Assembly: GCA_910578195.1 (NCBI GenBank)
Contig: CAJTOY010000002.1
Location: 72,272 to 136,271 of the forward strand
Length of the DNA stretch: 64,000 nt
Reading direction: 5' to 3'
Source of the DNA: an uncultured Christensenella sp.
GTDB taxonomy: Bacteria > Bacillota > Clostridia > Christensenellales > Borkfalkiaceae
Position numbers and translations under genes: made by a program. Positions 1 through 7,436 of the stretch are shown in pieces. The notes beneath the pieces are model-generated. The model made no database searches. It was not told where the DNA came from and was given only the letters and a program-made list of their open reading frames with translations. Position 1 is the stretch's first letter; each line of letters starts with the position of its first letter.

Positions 1-587
1 GCCCCCGCCACGCCCCACTTGAAGCCCACGATAAAGAGTGCGTCGAGCGCGGCGTTCGCACAACCCGCAACCAGCGTTACCACAAGCCCGAGCCTCGGTT
101 TCTCCGCTGCGGCAAGAAAGCTTTGGAAAATATTTTGAAGCATATAAAACGTAGTGAAGCCCACCACTATCCTGCCGTACAGCACGCAGTCGTCAAGCAT
201 TTCCCCGCTCGCCTTGCCCGCGCCCAGAAGCCGCGCGACGGGGCGCATCACCGCAATTCCGATTGTCGTAAGCGCAACGCCGAGCGCGACCGCGAACGCT
301 ATCAACATAGTAAAATATCCGTTGGCTTTATTACTGTCGTTCTCGCCCAGCACCTTTGTAACGAGCGCCGTGCCGCCCGTGCCTATCATAAAGCCCACGC
401 CGCCCAAAATCATAGTGAACGGCATTATGAGATTAACCGCAGCAAACGGCGTTTTGCCGACGAAATTCGAGATAAAAAAACCGTCTATTACGCCGTAAAC
501 GGAAGTTACAACCATCATAAACACCGACGGCAGAACGAATTTGAACAATTTGCCGAAATTAAAGCTATCCGAAATTTTAACTGTCAT
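1..587 (-). CDS. MATE family multidrug/toxin efflux transporter (3' end outside window)
   Basis: This is the first ~195 residues of a polytopic membrane exporter; the gene runs off the left edge. The N-terminus reads MTVKISDSFNFGKLFKFVLP and continues with the MATE pattern: FVLPSVFMMVVTSVYGVIDG, then FISNFVGKTPFAAVNLIMP and a Gly-rich helix GGVGFMIGTGGTALVTKVLG. MATE proteins export cationic drugs or metabolites using Na+ or H+ gradients. The ATG at 587 is preceded by a strong GGAGGAGAAAGG site. Transcription begins about 140 bases upstream and passes a structured leader ending in a terminator, so expression is probably ligand controlled. Family assignment is firm; substrate is unknown. Confidence 0.9.
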   Translation of the reverse strand, partial: MTVKISDSFNFGKLFKFVLPSVFMMVVTSVYGVIDGFFISNFVGKTPFAAVNLIMPFTMILGGVGFMIGTGGTALVTKVLGENDSNKANGYFTMLIAFAVALGVALTTIGIAVMRPVARLLGAGKASGEMLDDCVLYGRIVVGFTTFYMLQNIFQSFLAAAEKPRLGLVVTLVAGCANAALDALFIVGFKWGVAG

Positions 588-603
588 AATCCTTTCTCCT
601 CCA

Positions 604-720
604 TAAAAAAAGGCGCCCGATTATTTTACAATAACCGAGCGCACCCGACATCTTCTCCGACCGCGGACGGCTTGCGCCGCCCGACTGCTGCGGCAGCCGG
701 TCCTCCGATGACATTTATAT
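604..720 (-). promoter_or_regulatory. Riboswitch-like structured leader of the MATE gene
   Basis: Read on the minus strand, the leader folds into a three-way junction. A closing helix pairs 698-702 with 659-663 (GACCG/CGGTC). One hairpin is GCTGC-CGCA-GCAGT and another is GGGCGGC-GCAA-GCCGTCC. Outside the closing helix, CATC and GATG can pair around an internal loop of GGAG and GGAGAA. An intrinsic terminator follows directly. Guanidine-IV (mepA motif) riboswitches are known upstream of MATE genes in Clostridia, so this class should be tested first; I could not match it from memory. Confidence 0.6.
605..645 (-). terminator. Attenuator terminator in the MATE leader
   Basis: A GC-rich stem (612-645 on the plus strand; GGTGCGCTCGG pairs with the CGGGCGCC side) with an A/U-rich top is followed by a run of seven U in the minus-strand RNA at 605-611. 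It lies between the folded leader and the MATE ribosome site, the position expected for a transcriptional off-switch. Confidence 0.75.
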
Positions 721-736
721 TAAGTTTGCATAACGT

Positions 737-765
737 ATTATATTAAACGTAAAAAAACATGTCAA
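737..765 (-). promoter_or_regulatory. Sigma-A promoter of the MATE leader
   Basis: On the minus strand TTGACA (760-765), a 17-base spacer and TATAAT (737-742) form a perfect consensus promoter. Predicted start is near 730, which gives a leader of about 143 bases. Confidence 0.9.
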
Positions 766-779
766 GCGTTTGCGCGCAA

Positions 780-1964
780 CTATTTTTTATAGCTGTCCGC
801 AAGCGCTTTAAACGCGGGAAGCGCGCGCTTTATCATATCGGGCGAAACGCAGTAGGAAATTCTGACGTAGCCCTTGCAGCCGAAGTCGTCGCCGGGGACG
901 AACAAAAGCTCGTACTTTTTCGCGCGTTCGGAAAACGCTTTCGCGTCCGCTTCGGGCGATTTGACGAAGAGATAAAACGCGCCGTCGGGCTTAACCGCGG
1001 TAAAGCCGTATTCTTCGAGCGCGGCGCACAACACGTCGCGGCTTTTTTTATAAACCGAAATATCCGAGGTCACGCCGCACACTCTTGCGATAAGCTTTTG
1101 AAAAAGCGCGGGCGCGCAGACGAAGCCGAGCGCGCGTCCCGCGCCGAGCACGCCTGCATAAACGTCGGAAAATTCCTCCATTTCGTTATTGACCGCGATA
1201 TAACCTATTCTTTCGCCCGGAAGGGAAAGACTTTTCGAATAAGAATAGCACACAATGCTGCGCTTATAGTAGTTCATTATGAACGGCACCTTTATTCCGT
1301 CGTCGAAAACAAGCTCGCGGTACGGTTCGTCGGAAATGAGATAAACGGGGTTGCCCGTCTTTAAGGTATGCCTTTCGAGAACGGCGCAAAGCTCCTTTAT
1401 AACTTCCTCGCGGTAAACAACGCCGCTCGGATTGTTGGGAGAGTTGATAAGCACCGCCTTCGTGTTTTCGTTCAGCGCCCTTTCGAGTTTTTTTATATCG
1501 GGCTGGAAGGTTTCGCCGCTTTCGAGGGCGACAAGCTTCGCGCCCGCATGCGCGGCAAAAACTCTGTATTCGGGAAAGAACGGCGCAAACGTAATGACCT
1601 CGTCGCCGCCGTTGCACAGCGCGTTGAGCGTCACCGTGAGCGACGCCGAGGCGCCGCACGTCATATAAATGCAGTCCGCGTTAAGAGAGGTTGAAAACCT
1701 TTTATTCAGATAGTCGGAAATTGCCGCACGCGCTTCCAAGTCGCCCTGCGCCGAAGTATAGCCGTGCAATGCGACGGGGTCGGTATTTAAAAGCCCGCGC
1801 AAAGCTTCTTCGACCTCCTTCGGGGCGGGAACGCTGGGGTTGCCTATCGAGAAATCGAACACGTTCTCCGCGCCGATTTCCGCCTTGCGTTTTTTGCCGT
1901 ATTCGAACAGCTCGCGAATCGACGAGCGGACTTTACCTAAGTTTACGTTTGTTTCATTAAGCAT
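780..1964 (-). CDS. PLP-dependent class I/II aminotransferase
   Basis: A 394-residue fold-type I aminotransferase, full length for the aspartate/aromatic aminotransferase superfamily; cytoplasmic. Visible signatures are NSPNNPSG (about 174-181), the PLP-binding Asp in SDEPY (about 212), the Schiff-base lysine in SYSKSLSLPGERIGY (Lys about 244) and a C-terminal Arg in YVRISYCVS for the substrate carboxylate. Such enzymes move amino groups between amino acids and 2-oxo acids; substrate cannot be read from sequence. The ATG at 1964 follows AGGAGGTGAATT, and a promoter lies just upstream. It stands alone between the spoIIA operon and the MATE leader. Confidence 0.9.
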   Translation of the reverse strand: MLNETNVNLGKVRSSIRELFEYGKKRKAEIGAENVFDFSIGNPSVPAPKEVEEALRGLLNTDPVALHGYTSAQGDLEARAAISDYLNKRFSTSLNADCIYMTCGASASLTVTLNALCNGGDEVITFAPFFPEYRVFAAHAGAKLVALESGETFQPDIKKLERALNENTKAVLINSPNNPSGVVYREEVIKELCAVLERHTLKTGNPVYLISDEPYRELVFDDGIKVPFIMNYYKRSIVCYSYSKSLSLPGERIGYIAVNNEMEEFSDVYAGVLGAGRALGFVCAPALFQKLIARVCGVTSDISVYKKSRDVLCAALEEYGFTAVKPDGAFYLFVKSPEADAKAFSERAKKYELLFVPGDDFGCKGYVRISYCVSPDMIKRALPAFKALADSYKK

Positions 1965-1980
1965 AATTCACCTCCTATAC

Positions 1981-2009
1981 ATTATAGCACGTTCGAAGTA
2001 TTATGGCAA
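1981..2009 (-). promoter_or_regulatory. Promoter of the aminotransferase gene
   Basis: Minus strand TTGCCA (2004-2009), 17-base spacer, TATAAT (1981-1986). The ribosome site AGGAGG lies immediately after, giving a very short leader. Confidence 0.8.
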
Positions 2010-2015
2010 CAAATT

Positions 2016-2043
2016 AAAAAGCCTCCCGCACGCGGAAGGCTTT
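2016..2043 (-). terminator. Intrinsic terminator of the spoIIA operon
   Basis: Hairpin AAAGCCTTCCGC...GGGAGGCTTT read on the minus strand with a following U-run. It starts inside the last codon/stop of sigF and ends just before the aminotransferase -35 box. Confidence 0.75.
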
Positions 2044-2785
2044 AACCCGTTAAATCTTTTCTGAAACTTTCCATTATTCGGTTTTCTATTCGCGACACCT
2101 GCACCTGCGACACGCCGAGCATGTTCGCGACCTCGCTTTGCGTCATGTCGCGGAAGAACCGAAGCACGATTACCTTTCGGTCGCGCTCGTTCAAAGAGGC
2201 TATCGCGGTCTTTAACTGCAAGGCTTCGATAATGTCCTCTTGTCTGTCCTCGACGGGCAGCTTTTCCAAAAGCTCCTGCGTTTTTTCGTCCTTGTACTCG
2301 CCCTGATTGTAAATAGATACGGGCATATGCGTCGAGCCCATGGTAAACACGACCTCGCTTTCGGGCATACTGAATTTTTCGGCTATGATTTTAACCGTTG
2401 GCTGCGAACCGTGAGCTACGGAGTATTCCTCGATAAAGGCGTTAATCTGCTTTGCGCAGCTTTTAATCGCGCGCGAGACCTTGATGCTTCCGTCGTCGCG
2501 CATAAAGCGCTTTATCTCGCCCGCTATCATAGGGACGGCATAGGTCGAAAAGCGCACCCCGAAGCTTTCGTCGAAGCCGTTTATGGCTTTTAAAAGCCCC
2601 ATGCTCGCAAGCTGGTACAAATCGTCGTACTCGACGCCCTTGCCGAGGTATCGCCTTACTATACTTTTTATGAGGTTGTTGTTTTCCAGAAGCAAGGTTT
2701 CCTTCGCGCCCGCGTCGCCTTGCTTGGCTTTCCGTATCATACAGTTCGTCTCTTCGACGTCAAGCATTCTCCACTTCCGCTTCAA
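2042..2785 (-). CDS. sigF: Forespore sporulation sigma factor SigF
   Basis: A 247-residue sigma-70 family factor. Region 2 carries DDLYQLASMGLLKAINGFD and FSTYAVPMIAGEIKRFMRDD, and region 4 ends with the helix-turn-helix MTQSEVANMLGVSQVQVSRI. SigF is the first compartment-specific sigma factor of the forespore and is held inactive by SpoIIAB. Length and order after spoIIAA-spoIIAB fit SigF rather than SigG. The first ATG (2785) overlaps the end of spoIIAB by 26 bases; the Met at codon 7 (2767) would reduce this to about 8 bases and is a plausible alternative. This operon is the clearest evidence that the organism forms endospores. Confidence 0.93.
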   Translation of the reverse strand: MKRKWRMLDVEETNCMIRKAKQGDAGAKETLLLENNNLIKSIVRRYLGKGVEYDDLYQLASMGLLKAINGFDESFGVRFSTYAVPMIAGEIKRFMRDDGSIKVSRAIKSCAKQINAFIEEYSVAHGSQPTVKIIAEKFSMPESEVVFTMGSTHMPVSIYNQGEYKDEKTQELLEKLPVEDRQEDIIEALQLKTAIASLNERDRKVIVLRFFRDMTQSEVANMLGVSQVQVSRIENRIMESFRKDLTG

Positions 2786-3197
2786 AACTTTTCGACATAT
2801 ATACGACCGTACCCTCGCCCTGAATGGAATTCACCGAAAATTCGTCCATAAACGTCTGCATTATGGTGAAGCCCATGCCCGAGCGCTCGTCGGAAGGAAG
2901 CGTCGTGTAGAAGGGCTGTACCGCTTTCTGAATGTCGGGTATGCCCTTTCCCGTGTCGCTTACCTTTATATGTAGTTCGTTTCCCTCTATCTCGCACTCG
3001 ACCGTAACCAAACCTAAGTTGCCTCTGTACGCGTGAACGGTGCAGTTCGTTACCGCCTCGGATACGGCGGTCTTGACGTCGGACAGCGCCGAAAGCGAAG
3101 GGTTCAATTCAAGACAGAACGCGGCGACCGCGTCGCGCGCGAACGCCTGATTGATGGGAAGTGAATAAAATTGAAGTTTAAGATAATTCCTTGTCAT
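2760..3197 (-). CDS. spoIIAB: Anti-sigma F factor / Ser kinase SpoIIAB
   Basis: A 145-residue GHKL-type ATPase, normal length for SpoIIAB. It shows the N box EAVTNCTVHAYRG, the G1 box DTGKGIPD and the G2 box SGMGFTIMQTFMD. The protein binds SigF and phosphorylates SpoIIAA, linking SigF release to forespore formation. It sits 11 bases after spoIIAA and overlaps sigF, the standard tricistronic arrangement with translational coupling. Confidence 0.95.
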   Translation of the reverse strand: MTRNYLKLQFYSLPINQAFARDAVAAFCLELNPSLSALSDVKTAVSEAVTNCTVHAYRGNLGLVTVECEIEGNELHIKVSDTGKGIPDIQKAVQPFYTTLPSDERSGMGFTIMQTFMDEFSVNSIQGEGTVVYMSKSFEAEVENA

Positions 3198-3208
3198 TTT
3201 CCTTATCC

Positions 3209-3520
3209 TTATTCAGCCTTGGGAATAAGCGAATAAATTCCGCTGAGATTGAGTATTTTGTCCGCCGCGAAGTTGGGGTTTTCTATGTACAGCGGAACAG
3301 CCAGCCTCGAAGCCTTTTTATATCTGCCGATTAAAAACCCGATGCCGGTCGAGTCCATAAACGCGACCTCCGAAAGATTGATAACGACTTTTTTTGCGTT
3401 CGCGTTTTCTTCTATCAGTCTGTCGCACTTTGCACGCGCTTCCTGCGCGGTATACTCGTCCATTTCACCGGACAGATTTATGTATAAAATTTTGTCACGC
3501 AAGTATCCCGTCACCGTCAT
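3209..3520 (-). CDS. spoIIAA: Anti-anti-sigma factor SpoIIAA
   Basis: A 103-residue STAS-domain protein. The phosphorylated serine lies in FMDSTGIGFLIGRYK, the conserved site modified by SpoIIAB. When unphosphorylated it captures SpoIIAB and frees SigF. I start it at the ATG at 3520, preceded by GAGGAGCAGAAAATT; the reading frame stays open upstream but that part lacks protein-like character. It is the first gene of spoIIAA-spoIIAB-sigF. I could not find a convincing sigma-H promoter upstream. Confidence 0.92.
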   Translation of the reverse strand: MTVTGYLRDKILYINLSGEMDEYTAQEARAKCDRLIEENANAKKVVINLSEVAFMDSTGIGFLIGRYKKASRLAVPLYIENPNFAADKILNLSGIYSLIPKAE

Positions 3521-3616
3521 AATTTTCTGCTCCTCGGCTTTAAATATTACTATACCTCCGCGGTAGAATTTTGGATAAATCGCGCGGATTTGCGCTTGTT
3601 TTGTCGGAAACGAAAG

Positions 3617-3651
3617 AGCCGCGCGCGTATTGAATACGCGCGCGGCTTTTT
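3617..3651. terminator. Strong hairpin terminator between pnuC-tfoX and spoIIAA
   Basis: A 15-bp GC-rich inverted repeat (AGCCGCGCGCGTATT and its complement) followed by TTTTTTATTATA on the plus side and a poorer CTCTTTCGTTT on the minus side. Both flanking genes are on the minus strand, so its job is probably to end the pnuC-tfoX transcript or insulate the spoIIA operon. Confidence 0.65.
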
Positions 3652-3669
3652 TATTATACGTTATTATAT

Positions 3670-4677
3670 TCAACGCTTGCGCTTTACGGGCACGGGCGTT
3701 ATGCTTTCGAGAATTCCCACGACCTTTTGCGTAAGCTCGGTATTCTCGATATCGAGAATGTAGTGCTCCTTCGCGCCGCGGTAGGGTATGCCGCACTCCG
3801 CGTCCGCCAAAAGCTCGGACAGCGGTTCGAGCTTTTTGACGAAAACCGTACTGTCGCAGACGAGCAGTACGGGCTTGTCGTTGGCGTATACCATGTATTC
3901 CCCGAACATTTTCTTGTACTTCAAATCGAAGCCCTCGATCTGACTGCACACAAACTCGATGTAATCTTGTGAAGTTGCCATTTTATTTTCCTCCGTTGAT
4001 TTTTGTCGTTTTTTAATTCTCGTCCAGTTCACGAATGCATAGAGGTCGCTGACGAGAAACGCGGCAAAGCAAATCACCATGGGCAGATATGTAAGACTTT
4101 CAATGCTCGCCAAGACCCACATTATAATTAAAACCACGTCGTTCGCGGCATAGAATACGGCGTAAAATCTGCTTCTGCGCGCCGTCAGATACGCCGCCAT
4201 AAACGACGTAAGCACGGACACCGTGCTTATTATAAGGTTGCTTGTTTCAAGCGCGCCGAGTATAAAGTAAAACGCAACGGTTATCGCGGCCGCGCCAGCG
4301 GCGAACAAGCACCATTCCAAGCGGGAAAGGGTGTTTACCTTTACCTCGCTTTTGTTGCCCTTGTACGGATTTTTGAGCCACGTTATAAGCGCGAAAACCG
4401 CCATGGGCGCGCTCATTCCGAGATAGGTTATCATTTCGCCGTAGTACTTGAAGGTGTACGAAATTATGCCGTAAAACACGCCGAACACGATTGTAAGCGC
4501 CTGCCCTATCGGGTTGCCCTTAGCAATTAAAATAAGCGAGGTTATGCCTATCAGCGAGCCGACGAGATAGTGATACTTGTCGTTTTTAAACACGAAAAAG
4601 CCGACCGTTATCGAGACCGCGCTCAACGCCCATATAAGCCACTCGGTTACGGTTATGCTTTTAAGAAATTTCTTCAT
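3670..4677 (-). CDS. PnuC-family transporter read through in frame into a TfoX N-terminal domain
   Basis: One open frame of 335 codons. Residues about 1-228 form a PnuC-like transporter with seven or eight hydrophobic helices (for example GNPIGQALTIVFGVFYGIIS, a PnuC hallmark), of the family that imports nicotinamide riboside or related vitamins. From about residue 232 it becomes a TfoX N-terminal-like domain: MATSQDYIEFVCSQIEGF, FGEYMVYANDKPVLLVCDST, GAKEHYILDIEN. No stop separates them. The junction DNA contains GGAGG eight bases before the ATG of the TfoX part, so a free TfoX protein may also be made from an internal start (about 3981). The ATG at 4677 follows GGGAGTTAAA. Confidence 0.85.
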   Translation of the reverse strand: MKKFLKSITVTEWLIWALSAVSITVGFFVFKNDKYHYLVGSLIGITSLILIAKGNPIGQALTIVFGVFYGIISYTFKYYGEMITYLGMSAPMAVFALITWLKNPYKGNKSEVKVNTLSRLEWCLFAAGAAAITVAFYFILGALETSNLIISTVSVLTSFMAAYLTARRSRFYAVFYAANDVVLIIMWVLASIESLTYLPMVICFAAFLVSDLYAFVNWTRIKKRQKSTEENKMATSQDYIEFVCSQIEGFDLKYKKMFGEYMVYANDKPVLLVCDSTVFVKKLEPLSELLADAECGIPYRGAKEHYILDIENTELTQKVVGILESITPVPVKRKR

Positions 4678-4687
4678 TTTAACTCCC

Positions 4688-4742
4688 AAAAAAAAGCATT
4701 CTGTTTATATCTTCAAAGACCTATCGATATAAACAAAATGCT
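4688..4742 (-). terminator. Terminator arm of the pnuC leader
   Basis: Minus-strand RNA forms a 17-bp stem (4726-4742 with 4695-4711, one G-U pair) followed by eight U at 4688-4695, ending just before the pnuC ribosome site. The 5' arm GCATT can instead pair with GAATGC upstream, giving an antiterminator choice. Confidence 0.85.
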
Positions 4743-4786
4743 TTTCGCATTCGCGGTTACCCGGTGGTAGCCGCTTTTTTTAGTTT
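4743..4786 (-). promoter_or_regulatory. Small riboswitch-like aptamer candidate upstream of pnuC
   Basis: Between the predicted start (~4786) and the terminator lie about 40 bases that can form GCGG...CCGC enclosing ACC/GGT, then GAATGC-GAAAA-GCATT, which shares its 3' arm with the terminator. Short aptamers with mutually exclusive terminators are typical of riboswitches for vitamins and NAD-like compounds; pnuC genes are known targets of the NAD+-II class. I could not confirm any class. Confidence 0.55.
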
Positions 4787-4792
4787 TGTATC

Positions 4793-4821
4793 ATTATACC
4801 GATTTACCGAAGAAAAGTCAA
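4793..4821 (-). promoter_or_regulatory. Promoter of the pnuC leader
   Basis: Minus strand TTGACT (4816-4821), 17-base spacer, TATAAT (4793-4798). Transcript start near 4786. Confidence 0.85.
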
Positions 4822-4828
4822 ATGTTTT

Positions 4829-5968
4829 TCAGGAGAGTTCGGCGGCAAGCCTTTCTATCTGCGCTTCCGCATCATTATCGATTGCGGACTTTACCGTAAC
4901 AGCGGTGTTGCAGAAAGAAATGTTTTTGAAGTTTTCGAACGAGGCGCGCATAACCCTCGCCGCCGCGGGCGCCCAGCTTCCGTTTTCGATAAAGCCGACC
5001 GTGCGGTTACTGAAATTCTTCGATTTCAACTTGCTTATAAAGCTTTCGGCGCAAGGCAAAACCGAGCCGTCGTAAGTGACGCTTGCCAGCACGAGCTTAG
5101 AGTATTTAAACGCCGCCGCAACCACCTCGGACATATCGCAGCGGTTCAAATCGAACACCTCTGTTTTTATACTTATTTTTTCGGCAAGCTTTCCCGCGGC
5201 GGCCGCCGTGTTGCCGTACACCGACGCGTACGCAATCAGCACGCCCTCCTCTTCGGGGCGGTAACTGCTCCATGCGTCGTATTTATTTATATAATATGAA
5301 AGGTTGTCTTTGAGCACGGGTCCGTGCAGAGGGCAGATAGCGGCAATATCGAACGCCGAAAGCTTTTTTAAAACGTTCTGCACGGGTATGCCGTACTTGC
5401 CCACGATATTTATATAATATCTGCGCGCCTCGTCGAGCCACTCCTCTTCATGCGACAGCGCGCCGAACTTGCCGAACGCGTCCGCAGAGAAAAGCAATTT
5501 ATCCGTCTTATCGTAGGACATCATGACCTCGGGCCAGTGCACAGAGGGTGCAAAAACAAACTTTAACGCGTGCTTGCCCAAATCAAGCTCGTCCCCGTCC
5601 TTTACGATTAGCTTGTTTAAAGCGATATCGCCGTAAAACCTTTCAATCAGCACGAACGTCTTTTCGTTGCCGACGACGGTCGCCGAGGGATACCTTTTCA
5701 AAAACGCGGGTATGCTTGCCGAATGGTCGGGCTCGACGTGCAAAACTATGAGATAGTCGGGCGTTGCGCCGTTTAAAGCGGCAGAAAGATTTTCGAGCCA
5801 CTCTTTTGTTTTGCGGTTGTCCGCGGTATCGAATACCGCAATTTTTTTATCGAAGCAAATATACGAGTTGTATGACACTCCGAAAGGCACCTTGTACTGC
5901 CCCTCGAAAAGGTCGAGGTCGGTATCGTCTGCGCCTATATATTTAATATCTTCCGTTACGTTAAACAT
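4829..5968 (-). CDS. FprA-type flavodiiron protein
   Basis: A 379-residue class A flavodiiron protein with an N-terminal metallo-beta-lactamase-like diiron domain and a C-terminal flavodoxin domain from about residue 240 (GVLIAYASVYGNTAAAAGK). Diiron ligands are visible: HVEPDH (His77, Glu79, Asp81, His82), His144 in SVHWPEV, Asp163 in SADAFGKFG and His215 in PLHGP. These cytoplasmic enzymes reduce O2 to water or NO to N2O and protect anaerobes. No rubredoxin domain is fused. The ATG at 5968 lies 10 bases after the upstream lipoprotein gene, so the two may be cotranscribed. Confidence 0.93.
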   Translation of the reverse strand: MFNVTEDIKYIGADDTDLDLFEGQYKVPFGVSYNSYICFDKKIAVFDTADNRKTKEWLENLSAALNGATPDYLIVLHVEPDHSASIPAFLKRYPSATVVGNEKTFVLIERFYGDIALNKLIVKDGDELDLGKHALKFVFAPSVHWPEVMMSYDKTDKLLFSADAFGKFGALSHEEEWLDEARRYYINIVGKYGIPVQNVLKKLSAFDIAAICPLHGPVLKDNLSYYINKYDAWSSYRPEEEGVLIAYASVYGNTAAAAGKLAEKISIKTEVFDLNRCDMSEVVAAAFKYSKLVLASVTYDGSVLPCAESFISKLKSKNFSNRTVGFIENGSWAPAAARVMRASFENFKNISFCNTAVTVKSAIDNDAEAQIERLAAELS

Positions 5969-5978
5969 AAAATCCTCT

Positions 5979-7337
5979 TTAAATTTCTACTTCGCCTATT
6001 TTGTTGGCTTTCAGCGTTTCGTTCCAAAGCCCGTCGTTTGCAAACCTTACGCAGTACAAGGGTTTTCCGCCCTCTTCCCCGCCGTAAACGCGAAGATACA
6101 CCGTGTACTTCCCGCTTTCGGTTTCGGCTGTTACCGAGTATTCCTCTTCGCCCAAAAAATCCTCTGCCTCCCGCTCAAACTTAACCTCGCCGTTTTCGTC
6201 GGTGAAGATAAGCTTTGCCCGCTTAATTTTATTCAGATTGCCGAAGCCGACGTTTTTTAATTTGAGCGTGATTCGAAGATTGTCCGACAGCGCGAACACA
6301 GAATTCGTCAAAACAAATCTGTAACCCATGCGGTTTTCGATATATTCGAACGCGGTTTTGCCGTTATAGTTTTTATCTTCGCCGCCGTAAGTACTGTTTT
6401 TCCACTTTTTTATAACCGCGTCGTTCCACTCGGCGTTGAGATAGCTCAAATGAATTTTGTGCATTTCGGGCAAGCACACGTCTATGTCGTGAAGCTTGCT
6501 GTCGGGTACAACCACCTCGCCGCCGAACGGCAGATGGTTTGTCTGACCGCTTAAAAACGATATTTCCCTTTCGCGGTCGGTATACGTTCCCAAATCGCTG
6601 TCCGAGCCCAGATAGCCGTCGTTATACAGCCCGAGCATGTACGCCTTGTCGGTTTTTCCGACCTTGAAATTATCGATATCCTTCAAGGTAATACCGAGAT
6701 AATCGTAAATCATTTTGGGCGTGCGCACCAGCACGGGGATATTTTCGGTTTGCGTCAAAAACTTGTCGGCAATTGGCGTTATGTTTTCGGCGTTGGCAAT
6801 CTTGCTCGAATGCATTTCCCCCCACGGACCTATCAAGCCCGCCTCTATCGCGGTCACGGCGTCGGAGTATCCGTTCAGCACGCCGCACGTCTGTTCGACG
6901 TGCTTCAATATTGTAGGCAAGGACGGCTCCTTGTCCTTGCTGCCGCCGAAGCCGGGGTCGTAGGCGAACCTTATCACCGCGTTTTTGTCCTTTCCCCTCA
7001 AAAATGACAACAATTCGTCCAACCCGTCGAGCGCGGGTCGGGTCAAAGGCTTGTCGGCGGCGCCGTTCACCGCCTTGGAAAAAGCGCTTATATCCACGCG
7101 CAAATGATATAGCTGCGTTTCGGCGTTCACTATATTTTTGTTATAGGTCAAGCCGTCCTCGGTCGCCTTTACATAAATGGGGCGGTAAAAGCCCTGGTCG
7201 GGATTATTTATCCGCACGGTGCTTTCGGTATAATCAAGCTGTTGAACCTCGCCCGCGTCCTTTGCGCACGCCGAAAAAAACAAAACCGAGACCGCGGCAA
7301 CCACTGCCGCCAACGATAAAAACTTTTTTATTTTCAT
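5979..7337 (-). CDS. DUF4874/DUF4832 lipoprotein
   Basis: A 452-residue exported lipoprotein: basic N-terminus, hydrophobic stretch and lipobox SAC around residue 24, then NNPDQGFYRPIYVKA and a TIM-barrel-like DUF4874 segment (LRVDISAF, AVIRFAYDPGFGG, AIEAGLIGPWGEMH), followed by DUF4832 (about 240-370) and a C-terminal beta-sandwich. Such proteins resemble glycoside-hydrolase folds but no activity has been assigned. The ATG at 7337 lies only eight bases after the -10 box, so the mRNA is probably leaderless. It is divergent from the LRR gene. Confidence 0.8.
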   Translation of the reverse strand: MKIKKFLSLAAVVAAVSVLFFSACAKDAGEVQQLDYTESTVRINNPDQGFYRPIYVKATEDGLTYNKNIVNAETQLYHLRVDISAFSKAVNGAADKPLTRPALDGLDELLSFLRGKDKNAVIRFAYDPGFGGSKDKEPSLPTILKHVEQTCGVLNGYSDAVTAIEAGLIGPWGEMHSSKIANAENITPIADKFLTQTENIPVLVRTPKMIYDYLGITLKDIDNFKVGKTDKAYMLGLYNDGYLGSDSDLGTYTDREREISFLSGQTNHLPFGGEVVVPDSKLHDIDVCLPEMHKIHLSYLNAEWNDAVIKKWKNSTYGGEDKNYNGKTAFEYIENRMGYRFVLTNSVFALSDNLRITLKLKNVGFGNLNKIKRAKLIFTDENGEVKFEREAEDFLGEEEYSVTAETESGKYTVYLRVYGGEEGGKPLYCVRFANDGLWNETLKANKIGEVEI

Positions 7338-7345
7338 ATTGACTT

Positions 7346-7374
7346 ATTATAAATCTTTTATAATAAAAAATCAA
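7346..7374 (-). promoter_or_regulatory. Promoter giving a leaderless DUF4832 mRNA
   Basis: Minus strand TTGATT (7369-7374), 17-base spacer, TATAAT (7346-7351). Initiation six to eight bases downstream falls at or within two bases of the ATG at 7337; no ribosome site fits in between. Confidence 0.75.
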
Positions 7375-7384
7375 CTGTATGATA

Positions 7385-7413
7385 TTGACTATTCGACCCG
7401 GTTAAACTATAAT
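7385..7413 (+). promoter_or_regulatory. Promoter of the LRR_5 gene
   Basis: TTGACT (7385-7390), 17-base spacer, TATAAT (7408-7413); the ribosome site GAGGCGG precedes the ATG at 7437. Confidence 0.85.
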
Positions 7414-7436
7414 TTAAAAAAACGGCGAGGCGGAAT

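Noticed and set aside
3521..3616. Sigma-H promoter for the spoIIA operon
   Set aside because: No convincing RNAGGAWWW/GAAT pair at proper spacing; only weak sigma-A-like boxes.
3521..3949. N-terminal extension of SpoIIAA in the open frame upstream
   Set aside because: It overlaps the TfoX coding region out of frame and the terminator, and the family start plus ribosome site are at 3520.
4743..4786. T-box leader for pnuC, because of GGGTAACCGCG
   Set aside because: The transcript leader is only ~110 bases, with no room for stem I and a specifier loop, and the T-box core GGGTGGTACC is not matched.
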